Of a stretch of 64,000 bases of DNA, positions 45,875 to 54,248 are shown one piece after another. The notes beneath the pieces are model-generated. The model saw only the letters and a program-made list of their open reading frames with translations. It searched no databases and had not been told where the DNA came from. Position 1 is the first letter of the stretch; the number at the start of each line of letters is the position of its first letter. Source of the stretch: Novosphingobium sp. IK01 (GTDB lineage Bacteria > Pseudomonadota > Alphaproteobacteria > Sphingomonadales > Sphingomonadaceae); assembly GCF_033242265.1 (NCBI RefSeq), contig NZ_BTFW01000001.1, positions 1,302,001 through 1,366,000 on the forward strand, given 5' to 3'. The position numbers and the translations under genes were made by a program.

Positions 45875-47401
45875 ATGACCGAGTTCCGCTCCATTGTGGC
45901 CGAAACCGGCGCCGCCCATGGCGACCCGATTGCTGTCCACGGGCTTGAAGACGTGGCGCGCCTGTGCGCTGCTGCCGATGCCGCTTTCGATACCTATCGC
46001 GCCACCCCGCGCGAGGCACGCGCCGCCTTCCTCGAACGAATCGCCGACGAGATCCTGGCCATCGGCGAACCGCTGATCGCTGCGGCCATGCGCGAAAGCG
46101 GCTTGCCGCGCGCACGCCTCGAAGGCGAGCGCGGCCGCACAATGGGCCAGCTGCGGATGTTCGCATCGGTCGTGCGCGCGGGCGCATGGCAGCAGCTGCG
46201 CATCGATCCGGCCCTGCCCGACCGCGCGCCCCTGCCCCGTCCCGACTTGCGCCTGCGCATGATCCCGCTCGGCCCGGTGGCGGTGTTCGGTGCGTCGAAC
46301 TTCCCGCTCGCCTTCTCGACGGCCGGGGGCGACACCGCCTCGGCGCTTGCCGCCGGGTGCCCGGTGGTGGTCAAGGGCCATCCGGCCCACCCTGAAACCG
46401 GCGCGCTGGTGGCTGGCGCGATCGCCCGCGCGGTTGCCGCCTGCGACCTGCCCGAGGGCGTGTTCGGCCATCTGGTCGGCCCCGGCAACGAGCTGGGCGC
46501 GGCGCTGGTCGCCGATCCGCGCATCACGGCGGTGGGCTTCACCGGCTCGCGCGCAGGCGGCCTCGCGCTCGCCCGCATCGCGCAGAACCGCGACGTGCCG
46601 ATCCCGGTCTATGCCGAAATGTCGGCGGTCAATCCGGTCCTGCTGATGCCCTCGGCGCTGGCGGCACGCGGCGCGGCGCTGGGCACGGCGTTCGTTGGCT
46701 CGCTCACGATGGGCGCAGGCCAGTTCTGCACCAATCCGGGCCTCGTGCTGGCGATTGCGGGCGAAGGCCTCGACGCCTTCCTTGGCGCCGCTCGCGAAGC
46801 GGTGAGCGCGGCCCAGCCGCAGGTCATGCTCACGGCAGGCATCCATGCCGCCTATGAAAAGGGCGTCGCGGCGCTCGCGGGCGCAGCCGGCGTGGAAACG
46901 CTGGGCAAGGGCGCCGAAGGCACCAGCCCCTGCGGCGGCGCGGCCCTGTTCGTGACCGATGCCAAGGCATTCCTTGCCAATCCGGCGCTGGGCCACGAAG
47001 TGTTCGGGTCCAGCTCGGTCATCGTGACCTGCGCCGACGAGGCCGAACTGGTCAGCGTGCTCAAGGGCCTCGAAGGCCAGCTGACCGCCACGCTGCACAT
47101 GGACCAGGCCGACGAGGCGCTGGCCGCGCGCGTGCTGCCGATCCTCGAACGCAAGGCCGGGCGCATCCTCGCCAATGGCTGGCCCACCGGTGTCGAAGTG
47201 TGCCACGCGATGGTCCACGGCGGCCCCTTCCCGGCCACCTCGGACGCGCGCACGACCTCGGTCGGCAGCATGGCCATCGACCGCTTCCTGCGCCCGGTCA
47301 GCTACCAGAACCTGAGCGCGGAACTGCTGCCCGCCGAACTGACCGATGCCGCCTTCGGTGATGGCGCCCCGCGCCTGATCGACGGCAAGCTGACCCTCTG
47401 A
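45875..47401 (+). CDS. 2-oxoglutarate semialdehyde (2,5-dioxovalerate) dehydrogenase
   Basis: 508 aa from the ATG at 45875, which has GGAG 6 nt upstream; an ATG two codons earlier would be too close to it. NAD(P)-dependent aldehyde dehydrogenase fold with catalytic Cys285 ([10 protein letters not shown]) and general-base Glu248 ([11 protein letters not shown]); the GFTGSRAGG loop binds the cofactor. The sequence resembles the 2-oxoglutarate semialdehyde dehydrogenase group that lacks the usual long N-terminus. It makes 2-oxoglutarate, the final step of oxidative pentose degradation and entry to the TCA cycle. First of three + strand genes; a short hairpin separates it from the next. Confidence 0.93.
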   Translation: MTEFRSIVAETGAAHGDPIAVHGLEDVARLCAAADAAFDTYRATPREARAAFLERIADEILAIGEPLIAAAMRESGLPRARLEGERGRTMGQLRMFASVVRAGAWQQLRIDPALPDRAPLPRPDLRLRMIPLGPVAVFGASNFPLAFSTAGGDTASALAAGCPVVVKGHPAHPETGALVAGAIARAVAACDLPEGVFGHLVGPGNELGAALVADPRITAVGFTGSRAGGLALARIAQNRDVPIPVYAEMSAVNPVLLMPSALAARGAALGTAFVGSLTMGAGQFCTNPGLVLAIAGEGLDAFLGAAREAVSAAQPQVMLTAGIHAAYEKGVAALAGAAGVETLGKGAEGTSPCGGAALFVTDAKAFLANPALGHEVFGSSSVIVTCADEAELVSVLKGLEGQLTATLHMDQADEALAARVLPILERKAGRILANGWPTGVEVCHAMVHGGPFPATSDARTTSVGSMAIDRFLRPVSYQNLSAELLPAELTDAAFGDGAPRLIDGKLTL

Positions 47402-47434
47402 TTTCAAGTCCTTCCTTCAACTTCAACGACAAGA

Positions 47435-47460
47435 GGCCGGGCGCCATCGGACGCCCGGCC
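47435..47460 (+). promoter_or_regulatory. Intercistronic hairpin before the AraD1-type gene
   Basis: GGCCGGGCG/CGCCCGGCC, a perfect 9-bp stem with an 8-nt loop, ends exactly at the GAGGAGA ribosome site of the next gene. No T run follows, so it is more likely an RNA-stabilising or processing hairpin than a terminator. Confidence 0.55.
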
Positions 47461-47475
47461 GAGGAGACCCTGAAC

Positions 47476-48474
47476 ATGGCAACCCGCCTTCTCCAGCACC
47501 GCGCCGCCGATGGCGCGCGCTCGGTGATCCTCGCCCGGGGCGAAAGCGCCGTCTTCCTCGACGGCGTGCAGACCGTGCGGGAGCTGGCGCTGGCCGCCAT
47601 TGCCGCCGGGCAGACCATGGCGCAGGCCGCCGCCGCGCGCGCCAGCGACAAGACCGTCGACATCGCTGCGGAGCTGGCCGCCGGAACCCTGCTCCCGGCC
47701 ATCGACCACGACGACAAGGCCCGCGTGCTGCTGACCGGCACCGGCCTCACCCACCTCGGCTCGGCCGAAGGGCGCGACAAGATGCACCGCGATGCGGCGC
47801 AGGCCGAAAAGCAGACCGATTCGATGCGGATGTTCCTCGAAGGGCTCGCCGGCGGCAAGCCCGCGCCGGGCGCCGAAGGCCAGCAGCCAGAATGGTTCTA
47901 CAAGGGCGACGGCACCCAGCTCGTCGGCCCCGGCGAGGCGCTGACCATGCCCGCCTTTGCCAAGGACGGCGGCGAGGAACCCGAACTGGCCGGGATCTAC
48001 CTGATCGGCGAGGACGGCACGCCCTATCGCCTCGGCCTCGCGCTCGCCAACGAGTTTTCCGACCATGTGACCGAACGCCACAACTACCTGTGGCTGGCCC
48101 ATTCCAAGCTGCGTCAGGCCGCCCTTGGCGCCGAACTGCTGCTCGGCACCCCGCCCGCCGACATCCGTGGCACCAGCAGCCTCGAACGCGGTGGCCAGAC
48201 GATCTGGGAAAAGCCGTTCCTCTCGGGCGAGGACAACATGTCGCACAGCCTCGCCAACCTCGAACACCACCACTTCAAGTACGACCTGTTCCGCCGCCCC
48301 GGCGACATTCACGTCCACTTCTTCGGCACGGCCACGCTCTCGTTCAGCGACGGGATCAGCACGCAGGAAGGCGACACGTTCACGATTGCCGCCGCGCCTT
48401 TCGCGCTGCCCTTGCGCAACACGCTGGCGCGCGCCGCCGCCAGCCCGGCGCTGGCCGCCGTGACGGTGCTCTGA
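47476..48474 (+). CDS. AraD1/GguC-family 2-keto-3-deoxy-L-arabinonate dehydratase
   Basis: 332 aa with the fumarylacetoacetate-hydrolase-like fold of the AraD1/GguC family. Recognisable parts are TGTGLTHLGSAEGRDKM, PEWFYKGDGTQLVGPGEAL, the acidic metal-binding EEPELAGIYLIGEDG and NYLWLAHSKLRQ. It should dehydrate L-2-keto-3-deoxy-arabinonate to 2-oxoglutarate semialdehyde, the substrate of the upstream dehydrogenase. Functional evidence for this family comes from rhizobial AraD1; the assignment here rests on family and cluster. Strong GAGGAGA site 8 nt upstream. The next gene starts 4 nt after its stop. Confidence 0.85.
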   Translation: MATRLLQHRAADGARSVILARGESAVFLDGVQTVRELALAAIAAGQTMAQAAAARASDKTVDIAAELAAGTLLPAIDHDDKARVLLTGTGLTHLGSAEGRDKMHRDAAQAEKQTDSMRMFLEGLAGGKPAPGAEGQQPEWFYKGDGTQLVGPGEALTMPAFAKDGGEEPELAGIYLIGEDGTPYRLGLALANEFSDHVTERHNYLWLAHSKLRQAALGAELLLGTPPADIRGTSSLERGGQTIWEKPFLSGEDNMSHSLANLEHHHFKYDLFRRPGDIHVHFFGTATLSFSDGISTQEGDTFTIAAAPFALPLRNTLARAAASPALAAVTVL

Positions 48475-48478
48475 GGCG

Positions 48479-49405
48479 ATGGACCCGATCCGCATCGCCG
48501 TGGTCGGCATGGGCAAGATCGCCCGCGACCAGCACCTTCCCGCCATCGCGGGCAACCGCGCCTTCAGCCTTGCCGCCACGGTCAGCCCGCGCGACAGCGG
48601 GATCGAGGGCGTGCCCCACTTGCGCAGCCTCGACGCCCTGCTCGAAGAGGGCCCGGCGATCGACGCGGTGGCGCTGTGCACCCCGCCGCAGGTCCGCTAT
48701 GACCTGGCCGCGCAGGCACTGGCCCGGGGCATCCACGTCTTCCTCGAAAAGCCGCCGGGGGCAACCCTGGCCGAAGTCCACGCGCTTTCGGCGCAGGCCG
48801 AGCGCACCGGCGCCTCGCTGTTCGCCTCGTGGCATTCGCGCTTTGCCGCCGGGGTCGCCCCGGCGCGGGCCTGGCTGGCCGAGCGCCGCATCGACAGCGT
48901 CAAGGTGATCTGGCGCGAGGACGTGCGCGTGTGGCATCCGGGACAGGCCTGGATCTGGGAGCCGGGCGGGCTGGGCGTGTTCGATCCGGGCATCAATGCC
49001 CTCTCGATCATCACCCACATCCTGCCGCGTCCGTTCTTCCTGTCGGAAGCGACGCTCGAAATCCCGGAAAACCGGGCCGCGCCCATCGCCGCCGATCTCC
49101 ATTTCCGCGACACGCGCGGCGCCCCGATCCACATGGACCTCGACTGGCGCCAGACCGGCCCGCAGAGCTGGGACGTTCTGGTCGAAACCGACGCGGGCAC
49201 GCTCAAGCTGGCCCATGGCGGCGCGGTCCTGACCCTGCCGAGCGAAACCGTGCGCAACGAGGATCATGAATATCCCGGCCTCTACGCCCGCTTTGCCACG
49301 CTGGTCACGGGCGGGCGCAGCGATGTCGACGTATCCCCGCTGACCCTCGTGGCCGATGCGTTCCTGCGCGGCACGCGCCTGACGACGGAGGCCTTTTTCG
49401 ACTGA
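48479..49405 (+). CDS. L-arabinose 1-dehydrogenase, Gfo/Idh/MocA family
   Basis: 308 aa NAD(P)-binding oxidoreductase. The N-terminus MDPIRIAVVGMGKIARDQHL carries the GxGxIA Rossmann motif; GIHVFLEKPPGATLAE has the catalytic-type Lys of the family; VWHPGQAWIWEPGGLGVFDPGINALSI is a highly conserved sugar-binding region. The whole sequence closely follows the Azospirillum L-arabinose/D-galactose 1-dehydrogenase group, which oxidises L-arabinose to L-arabinono-lactone, so it is the first enzyme of the pathway. It could also act on D-galactose. The stop codon directly abuts the stop of the convergent histidine kinase, with no spacer or terminator. Confidence 0.88.
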   Translation: MDPIRIAVVGMGKIARDQHLPAIAGNRAFSLAATVSPRDSGIEGVPHLRSLDALLEEGPAIDAVALCTPPQVRYDLAAQALARGIHVFLEKPPGATLAEVHALSAQAERTGASLFASWHSRFAAGVAPARAWLAERRIDSVKVIWREDVRVWHPGQAWIWEPGGLGVFDPGINALSIITHILPRPFFLSEATLEIPENRAAPIAADLHFRDTRGAPIHMDLDWRQTGPQSWDVLVETDAGTLKLAHGGAVLTLPSETVRNEDHEYPGLYARFATLVTGGRSDVDVSPLTLVADAFLRGTRLTTEAFFD

Positions 49406-50749
49406 TCAGGCCTGCCGGGGCGGCACCAGCGGCAGGCGCAGGCGCGCACAGAACATCGCGCCCGCGTGGACGAAATCCAGCCGCCCCCCATGCAGCGCGG
49501 CCACCCGCGCGGCGATGGCCAGCCCCAGCCCGGCCCCGTCGCCGCCGCGTGCGGCATCCCCGCGCGCGAACGGACGGCACAAGGCCTCGGCCATTTCGGG
49601 CCCAAAACCGGCCCCGCTGTCGGCCACCTCGATCACCAGTTCCCTCCCCTCGACCCGTGCAGCCAGACGATAGGGCCCCGTCCCGTGCCGCAGGGCATTG
49701 CCCAGCAGATTGGCAATCGCCCGCGCGCTCGCGCCCGGACGCAGCATGGCTTCCAGTCGTTCGGGCACCACCAGATCCAGTTCCCCTGCCCGCTCCGTGT
49801 CGAACCCGGCATCGAAGGCGGCATGGACGAGCAGCGCGACGACATCGGTCGGGCACGGCTGCTCGGCGCTCATCGAGCGGGCCATGTCGAGGAACTGGGC
49901 GAGCATCGCCTCGATCCGGTCGACCTGTCCGCGTGCGCGCACCAGCAGGTCGGCGTCGCTGTCGTGGAGCAGTTCGAGGCTCAGCCGCAGGCGGGTGAGC
50001 GGCGTGCGCAAGTCGTGGCTGACCGCGCCGAGCATCAGCGCGCGCTCGGCCTCGTGGGCAGCCAGACGCGCGGCCATGCGGTTGAACGCGCGGGCCACGG
50101 CGGCAATCTCGGCAGGGCCATCTTCAGCCAGCCGCGGGCCGCCATCGGGCTCCTCCCGAATCAGGGCATCCGGGTCCAATGCGTCGACCCCGGCAGCCAG
50201 ACGCCGCAAGGGCCGGTCGAGATGGCGCTGGAGCATGATCCCCCCCAGCAGCGAGACCACCAGCGCGGTGACCCCGGCGATCACCATGCCGGTGAACGGC
50301 GCCCGCATGCCCGGCGGGGTCAGGCTCACCCACCAGTCCTGCCCGACCACCCCCGGCCCGCCCAGCCAGAGCCGCACCCACAGCCGCGATTGCCGGTCGG
50401 TCGTCCATTCGAGCGGGGCGCCATGGTTGAAGCGATCGGCCATGGCGGCCAGGAATTCGCGCTCGATGATCGTCGGGCGGCGCAGCCCCCCGCCGGGCGC
50501 ATCGGTGCCGGGCCGGATCGCCACGGCCTGCCCGGCATTGAGGCGGCGCACCAGCGCCTCGCGCTCGGGGCCGGTCATCCGGGCCATCTGCATGCCCACG
50601 ATGTCGGTCATGTCCGCCGTCATCTGGGCAAGCCGCCGCGCCTGCGGCTCCATGACGAGCAGGAAGACCAGCACGGCGGCCACCATCTGCCCGGCCAGCA
50701 CGGTGAGCACGAGGGTGACGACATTGCGGGTAAACAGCCGCCCCTTCAT
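49406..50749 (-). CDS. EnvZ-type sensor histidine kinase
   Basis: 447 aa, inner membrane. Two membrane helices (about 10-32 and 155-175) enclose a 120-residue periplasmic sensor domain of no recognised type; a HAMP domain follows (HLDRPLRRLAAGVDAL). HisKA domain with the phospho-acceptor His245 in GAVSHDLRTPLTRLR, then a HATPase_c domain (ANLLGNALRHG, VADSGAGFGPE, GGDGAGLGLAIAARV). Autophosphorylates and passes phosphate to the adjacent OmpR-type regulator. The start overlaps the regulator's stop by 4 nt. The signal is unknown; the neighbouring secreted proteins may be its targets. Confidence 0.93.
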   Translation of the reverse strand: MKGRLFTRNVVTLVLTVLAGQMVAAVLVFLLVMEPQARRLAQMTADMTDIVGMQMARMTGPEREALVRRLNAGQAVAIRPGTDAPGGGLRRPTIIEREFLAAMADRFNHGAPLEWTTDRQSRLWVRLWLGGPGVVGQDWWVSLTPPGMRAPFTGMVIAGVTALVVSLLGGIMLQRHLDRPLRRLAAGVDALDPDALIREEPDGGPRLAEDGPAEIAAVARAFNRMAARLAAHEAERALMLGAVSHDLRTPLTRLRLSLELLHDSDADLLVRARGQVDRIEAMLAQFLDMARSMSAEQPCPTDVVALLVHAAFDAGFDTERAGELDLVVPERLEAMLRPGASARAIANLLGNALRHGTGPYRLAARVEGRELVIEVADSGAGFGPEMAEALCRPFARGDAARGGDGAGLGLAIAARVAALHGGRLDFVHAGAMFCARLRLPLVPPRQA

Positions 50750-51471
50750 GCCGCGCCCCCGTCGACCAGCACATAGCCCACGCCCCAGACCGTGCGCACG
50801 AAGCGCGGGTCGGCGCCATCGTCGCCCAGCGCGCGGCGCAAGCGGCCCACGGCCACGTCGATCGCGCGGTCGGTCACCTCCGCATCGCGCCCCAGCGCCC
50901 GCTCGATCAGCTGGGCGCGGCTGAGCGGGCGCCCGGCACTGCGCGCAAGCGCGGCCAGCAGCGCGAATTCCCGGCTCGACAAAGCCACCGGAGCCCCCTC
51001 GCGCGCGACGCTCATCGCCGAAAAGTTGATCGTGAACGGGCCGATTTCGACCACCTCGTCGCGAATCAGCGTGCGCTCGGGGCCCAGACGGCGCAGGATC
51101 GCATGGAGCCGCGCGACCAGTTCGCGCGGCAGGAACGGCTTGGGCAGATAGTCATCGGCGCCCATTTCCAGCCCCAGCACGCGGTCGATGGCATCGCCCC
51201 GCGCGGTCAGCATCAGGATCGGCGTGGTATCGCCCTGCGCGCGCAAGCGGCGGCAGATCGCCAGCCCGTCCTCGCCCGGCATCATCAGGTCGAGCACGAT
51301 CACATCGGCCGGATCGCGCGCGAGCGCCTGATCGAGCGCCTTGCCACCGTCGAGCGCGCGCACGTGGAACCCGTGCTCGGACAGGAACCGTTGCAGCAGG
51401 CCGCGCAGTTCGGGATCGTCGTCGACGACCAGAACGCGGGGCACCAGAACACGGGGGGCTTTTTCGCTCAT
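50746..51471 (-). CDS. OmpR-type response regulator
   Basis: 241 aa. Receiver domain with phospho-acceptor Asp61 in VIVLDLMMPGEDGL, acidic pocket VVDDDPELR and Lys in DYLPKPF; C-terminal winged helix of the OmpR/PhoB type (LSSREFALLAALARSAGRPLSRAQLIERAL, FVRTVWGVGYVL). It is cotranscribed with the downstream histidine kinase (4-nt overlap). Divergent, 190 nt away, from the Gly/Ser-rich secreted protein gene, a candidate target. I see no obvious direct-repeat binding site in that gap. Confidence 0.94.
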   Translation of the reverse strand: MSEKAPRVLVPRVLVVDDDPELRGLLQRFLSEHGFHVRALDGGKALDQALARDPADVIVLDLMMPGEDGLAICRRLRAQGDTTPILMLTARGDAIDRVLGLEMGADDYLPKPFLPRELVARLHAILRRLGPERTLIRDEVVEIGPFTINFSAMSVAREGAPVALSSREFALLAALARSAGRPLSRAQLIERALGRDAEVTDRAIDVAVGRLRRALGDDGADPRFVRTVWGVGYVLVDGGAA

Positions 51472-51661
51472 GCCTGCTTGCTACCAGCCCGCGCCCGCGC
51501 GCTCCAGCAACGCAGGTATGACAAACCGTGACAGGCCCGCTCCCCTGTCACGCCCTGCCACACAGAGGCGCTGGCCCGACATACCCTCGATGCACGACAC
51601 CCTCAGACAGGAGGCGGCCCCGACAAGGGGGCCCGCTTTTTCCCTGGAAAGGACCGATGCG

Positions 51662-52186
51662 ATGCCCCGTTCCCCCTCTTCTCTTCCCGCTTTGGGCACC
51701 CTGCTGTGCGCCGCCGCCCTCGCGCTGGGCGCCACCGCCCCCGCGCAGGCCCGTGGCCGCCTGCACTTCAACAATGGCGCGGGAACCGGTGGTGCTGTCG
51801 CCTCCGGCCCGCGCGGCGTGATGGCCCGCGGCCACACGATCCAGCAGAATGCCGATGGCTCGGTCACCAGCGCCAGCGGTGGCGGCTTCGTGGGCGCCAA
51901 TGGCGCGCGCGGCTATCGTGGCGGCACCACCACGCAAGGCGCCGACGGCTCGCTCACCCGCAGCGGTTCGGCGGGCGTGAGCGGCGCGCGCGGCTCAGCC
52001 CAGAGTAGCGGCAGCTTCTCGCGCAGCGCCGATGGCACGTGGTCGGGCAGCCGTTCGAGCAGCGCCACGAGCAGCGCGACGGGCAAGTCCTATTCGGGCT
52101 CGACCACCATCGACCCGACCACCGGCAAGCCCGTTCACAGCGGCGGCTGCACCGATGCCTCGGGCCAGTCGGTCGCCTGTCACTGA
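51662..52186 (+). CDS. Secreted Gly/Ser-rich low-complexity protein
   Basis: 174 aa, no known domain. The ATG (51662) follows a GGAAAGGA site and opens a signal peptide (MPRSPSSLPALGTLLCAAAL, cleavage near AQARG). The mature chain is Gly/Ser/Ala/Thr-rich with a periodic pattern of short Gly-Ser steps (GSVTSASGGGFVGANGARGYRGG, then RSGSAGVSGARGSAQSSGSF), as in extended beta or surface-coating proteins. It ends in YSGSTTIDPTTGKPVHSGG with two Cys (CTDASGQSVAC) that could form a disulfide loop. Divergent from the two-component genes and followed after 99 nt by the EF-hand gene, perhaps cotranscribed. Confidence 0.68.
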   Translation: MPRSPSSLPALGTLLCAAALALGATAPAQARGRLHFNNGAGTGGAVASGPRGVMARGHTIQQNADGSVTSASGGGFVGANGARGYRGGTTTQGADGSLTRSGSAGVSGARGSAQSSGSFSRSADGTWSGSRSSSATSSATGKSYSGSTTIDPTTGKPVHSGGCTDASGQSVACH

Positions 52187-52285
52187 TCCTTGTCTGTCAC
52201 TGACAGGCTTTCCGGGCCCCTCTCGCCCCCCTTCCCTGTGGCAGCCGGAGCCCCCTTCCGGCTGCCCCCTCCCGGAGCATTTCCC

Positions 52286-52738
52286 ATGCATGCCTTGCAT
52301 CGCCCGATTCTCGCTGTCGCCCTGGCTGTGGCCGGAACGGCCCTCGCCCCTGCTCTCACCTTCGCCCGTCCGTCCCCGGCCTTCGGGGGTGACATGGCCG
52401 GGCGCCTGATGGAGGCAGACGCCAACCACGACGGCCTCGTCAGCCGCGCCGAATTCCACCTCTGGCGCCAGTCGCAGTTCCTGCGCATCGACCGCAACGG
52501 CGATGGCTTCCTCTCGCGCGAGGATGTCCCCGCGCTGCTCTCTGGCCGCGTCGGCCCGCGTCTCGATGCCCTGGTCGAGGCCTTCGACACCGATGGCGAC
52601 CACCGCGTGAGCCGCGCCGAATTCGTCGAAGGGCCCACCCCCGGCTTCGATCTGGCCGATGCCAATCACGACGGGCTGGTCAGTAAGGCCGAAGCCTCTG
52701 CCGTGCGCGACGCAGCCCGCGCCCGCGCGAGAGGATGA
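52286..52738 (+). CDS. Secreted EF-hand calcium-binding protein
   Basis: 150 aa. Signal peptide MHALHRPILAVALAVAGTAL, cleavage near TFARP. Four EF-hand loops follow in sequence: DANHDGLVSRAE, DRNGDGFLSRED, DTDGDHRVSRAE and DANHDGLVSKAE, each with the D-x-D/N-x-D/N-G spacing and a loop-12 Glu or Asp; the first and fourth are nearly identical. It should bind calcium in the periplasm or outside. The ATG has CGGAG upstream; the open frame extends further up. The hydroxylase gene begins 25 nt after the stop, possibly in the same transcript. Confidence 0.85.
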   Translation: MHALHRPILAVALAVAGTALAPALTFARPSPAFGGDMAGRLMEADANHDGLVSRAEFHLWRQSQFLRIDRNGDGFLSREDVPALLSGRVGPRLDALVEAFDTDGDHRVSRAEFVEGPTPGFDLADANHDGLVSKAEASAVRDAARARARG

Positions 52739-52763
52739 GGGTCAAGGAATAAGGAATAAGGCC

Positions 52764-53597
52764 ATGGAACCGTTTCATGCCGTGATGCCGATCTGGCGCC
52801 ACCCGCCCGTGCTGGGTCTGGCGCTCCTGCTGGTGCTGGGCGAATATGTCTGGCGGCGCCAGCGGGGGCGCAGCTACGACCTCAAGGCCGCCGGGGTGAG
52901 CCTTGGCATCGCGGTCGGGCAATCCCTGCTGCGCCCGCTCAACGCCGCGCTGACCTTTGCCGCGCTCGCCTTCATGGCCCGCTTTGCGCCATGGCATCTG
53001 CCCTTGAACGACTGGCGGACATGGGCCGTGGGCTTCGTGGCGGTCGAACTGGCCTATTACTGGTTCCACCGCCTCAGCCACACCGTGGCCTGGATGTGGG
53101 CGACCCACAGCGTCCACCACAGCGCCCGCGAAATGGTCCTGCCCGCCGCGATCCGGCTGGGCTGGACCGAGAGCCTGTCGCTGGGCTGGCTGTGCTTCCT
53201 GCCGCTTGCGCTGCTGGGTTTTCCGCCCGTCATGATCGCGGTGCTGCTGGGGGCCAACCTGCTCTACCAGTTCGTCCTGCACACCGAGGCGCCGGTCAGC
53301 TTCGGGCCGCTCGAAGGCGTGCTCAACACCCCGCGCCATCATCGCGCCCACCACAGCAGCGAAAGCGCCTATCTCGACTGCAACTTTGGCGGCGTGCTGA
53401 TCGTGTTCGACCGCCTGTTCGGAACCTTCCGTCCCGGCCCCGATCCGGCCACCCCGCTCGCCTATGGGCTGGTCCATCCGCGCGGCACCGGCGTTCTGGC
53501 CGTGGCGCTGGGCGGCTGGGGCGAACTTCTGCCCCGAATCGCAGCCGCCAGAGGCTGGCAGGCCAAAGTCCGGGTCGCGCTGGGCCGCCCTGCCTGA
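52764..53597 (+). CDS. Sterol desaturase/fatty acid hydroxylase family protein
   Basis: 277 aa integral membrane di-iron enzyme. Four to five hydrophobic segments and the conserved His boxes: HRLSH near 100, HSVHH near 115 and HHRAHH near 195, the layout of the fatty acid hydroxylase superfamily. Members hydroxylate or desaturate lipids using O2; the substrate here (fatty acid, hopanoid, carotenoid or ornithine lipid) is unknown. The ATG at 52764 has AAGGAATAAGG upstream. It is followed by a 17-bp bidirectional terminator. Confidence 0.87.
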   Translation: MEPFHAVMPIWRHPPVLGLALLLVLGEYVWRRQRGRSYDLKAAGVSLGIAVGQSLLRPLNAALTFAALAFMARFAPWHLPLNDWRTWAVGFVAVELAYYWFHRLSHTVAWMWATHSVHHSAREMVLPAAIRLGWTESLSLGWLCFLPLALLGFPPVMIAVLLGANLLYQFVLHTEAPVSFGPLEGVLNTPRHHRAHHSSESAYLDCNFGGVLIVFDRLFGTFRPGPDPATPLAYGLVHPRGTGVLAVALGGWGELLPRIAAARGWQAKVRVALGRPA

Positions 53598-53620
53598 GCC
53601 CGGAGCCCGGAGCCCAAACA

Positions 53621-53658
53621 GAAAAAGGCCCTTCCGGTCTCCCGGAAGGGCCTTTTTC
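53621..53658. terminator. Bidirectional terminator, hydroxylase and atp operon
   Basis: Perfect 17-bp stem GAAAAAGGCCCTTCCGG/CCGGAAGGGCCTTTTTC with a 4-nt loop, A-rich on the left and T-rich on the right. It ends the + strand hydroxylase and the - strand atpF. Confidence 0.95.
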
Positions 53659-53696
53659 AATGCGTCTGCCCGAAGGCATCTGCCCGGAGACTGACC

Positions 53697-54248
53697 TTAG
53701 TGGGTCAGACCGGCAATCGCCCCATCGACCAGCGCGCGATCCGCATCGGCGCCATGACGGGCGGCAATCAGCTGCCCGGCGGCCAGGGTGGCCGCCTGGG
53801 CCGCCTTGACGCGCAGTTCGTCGACAGCCGCACGTTCGGCAGCGGCGATCTTGTCGGCCGCCATCTTTTCGCGACGGGCGATCATGTCACGCGTGTCGGC
53901 CTGAGCCTTGGCGATGATCGCCGCGGATTCGGCGCGGGCATGGTCGAGCATGGCGACCGCGTCCTTTTCCGCGTTGGCGATACGCTTGGCATATTCGGCA
54001 CGCAGGGCCTCGGCTTCGGCGCGCAGCGCCTTGGCATCGTCCAGTTCACGGCGGATCGCCGAAATCTGGCCATCAAGACCCTTGGTGACCGCACCGGGAA
54101 CCTTCTTCCACACCAGGATCAGCAGGAAGACGAGCATGGAAGCAGCGACAATCGCGCCGGCCCCGATGCCGTGGATGGTGGGTTCGGCCGCTTCATGGCC
54201 TGCAACAGGCTGTTCGACCGAAGCGGTCGTCTCGCTCACGTTAGCCAT
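53697..54248 (-). CDS. atpF: ATP synthase F0 subunit b
   Basis: 183 aa. One N-terminal membrane helix (about 32-52, GAIVAASMLVFLLILVWKKV) followed by a long Ala/Glu/Arg-rich coiled coil that forms the peripheral stalk of F1F0 ATP synthase. The ATG at 54248 gives MANVSETTASVEQ; its start overlaps the last 8 nt of atpF'. The frame runs further upstream inside atpF', which is not coding. Last gene of the F0 operon, with the terminator 38 nt further on. F1 genes are not in the window, in keeping with separate F0 and F1 loci in alphaproteobacteria. Confidence 0.93.
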   Translation of the reverse strand: MANVSETTASVEQPVAGHEAAEPTIHGIGAGAIVAASMLVFLLILVWKKVPGAVTKGLDGQISAIRRELDDAKALRAEAEALRAEYAKRIANAEKDAVAMLDHARAESAAIIAKAQADTRDMIARREKMAADKIAAAERAAVDELRVKAAQAATLAAGQLIAARHGADADRALVDGAIAGLTH

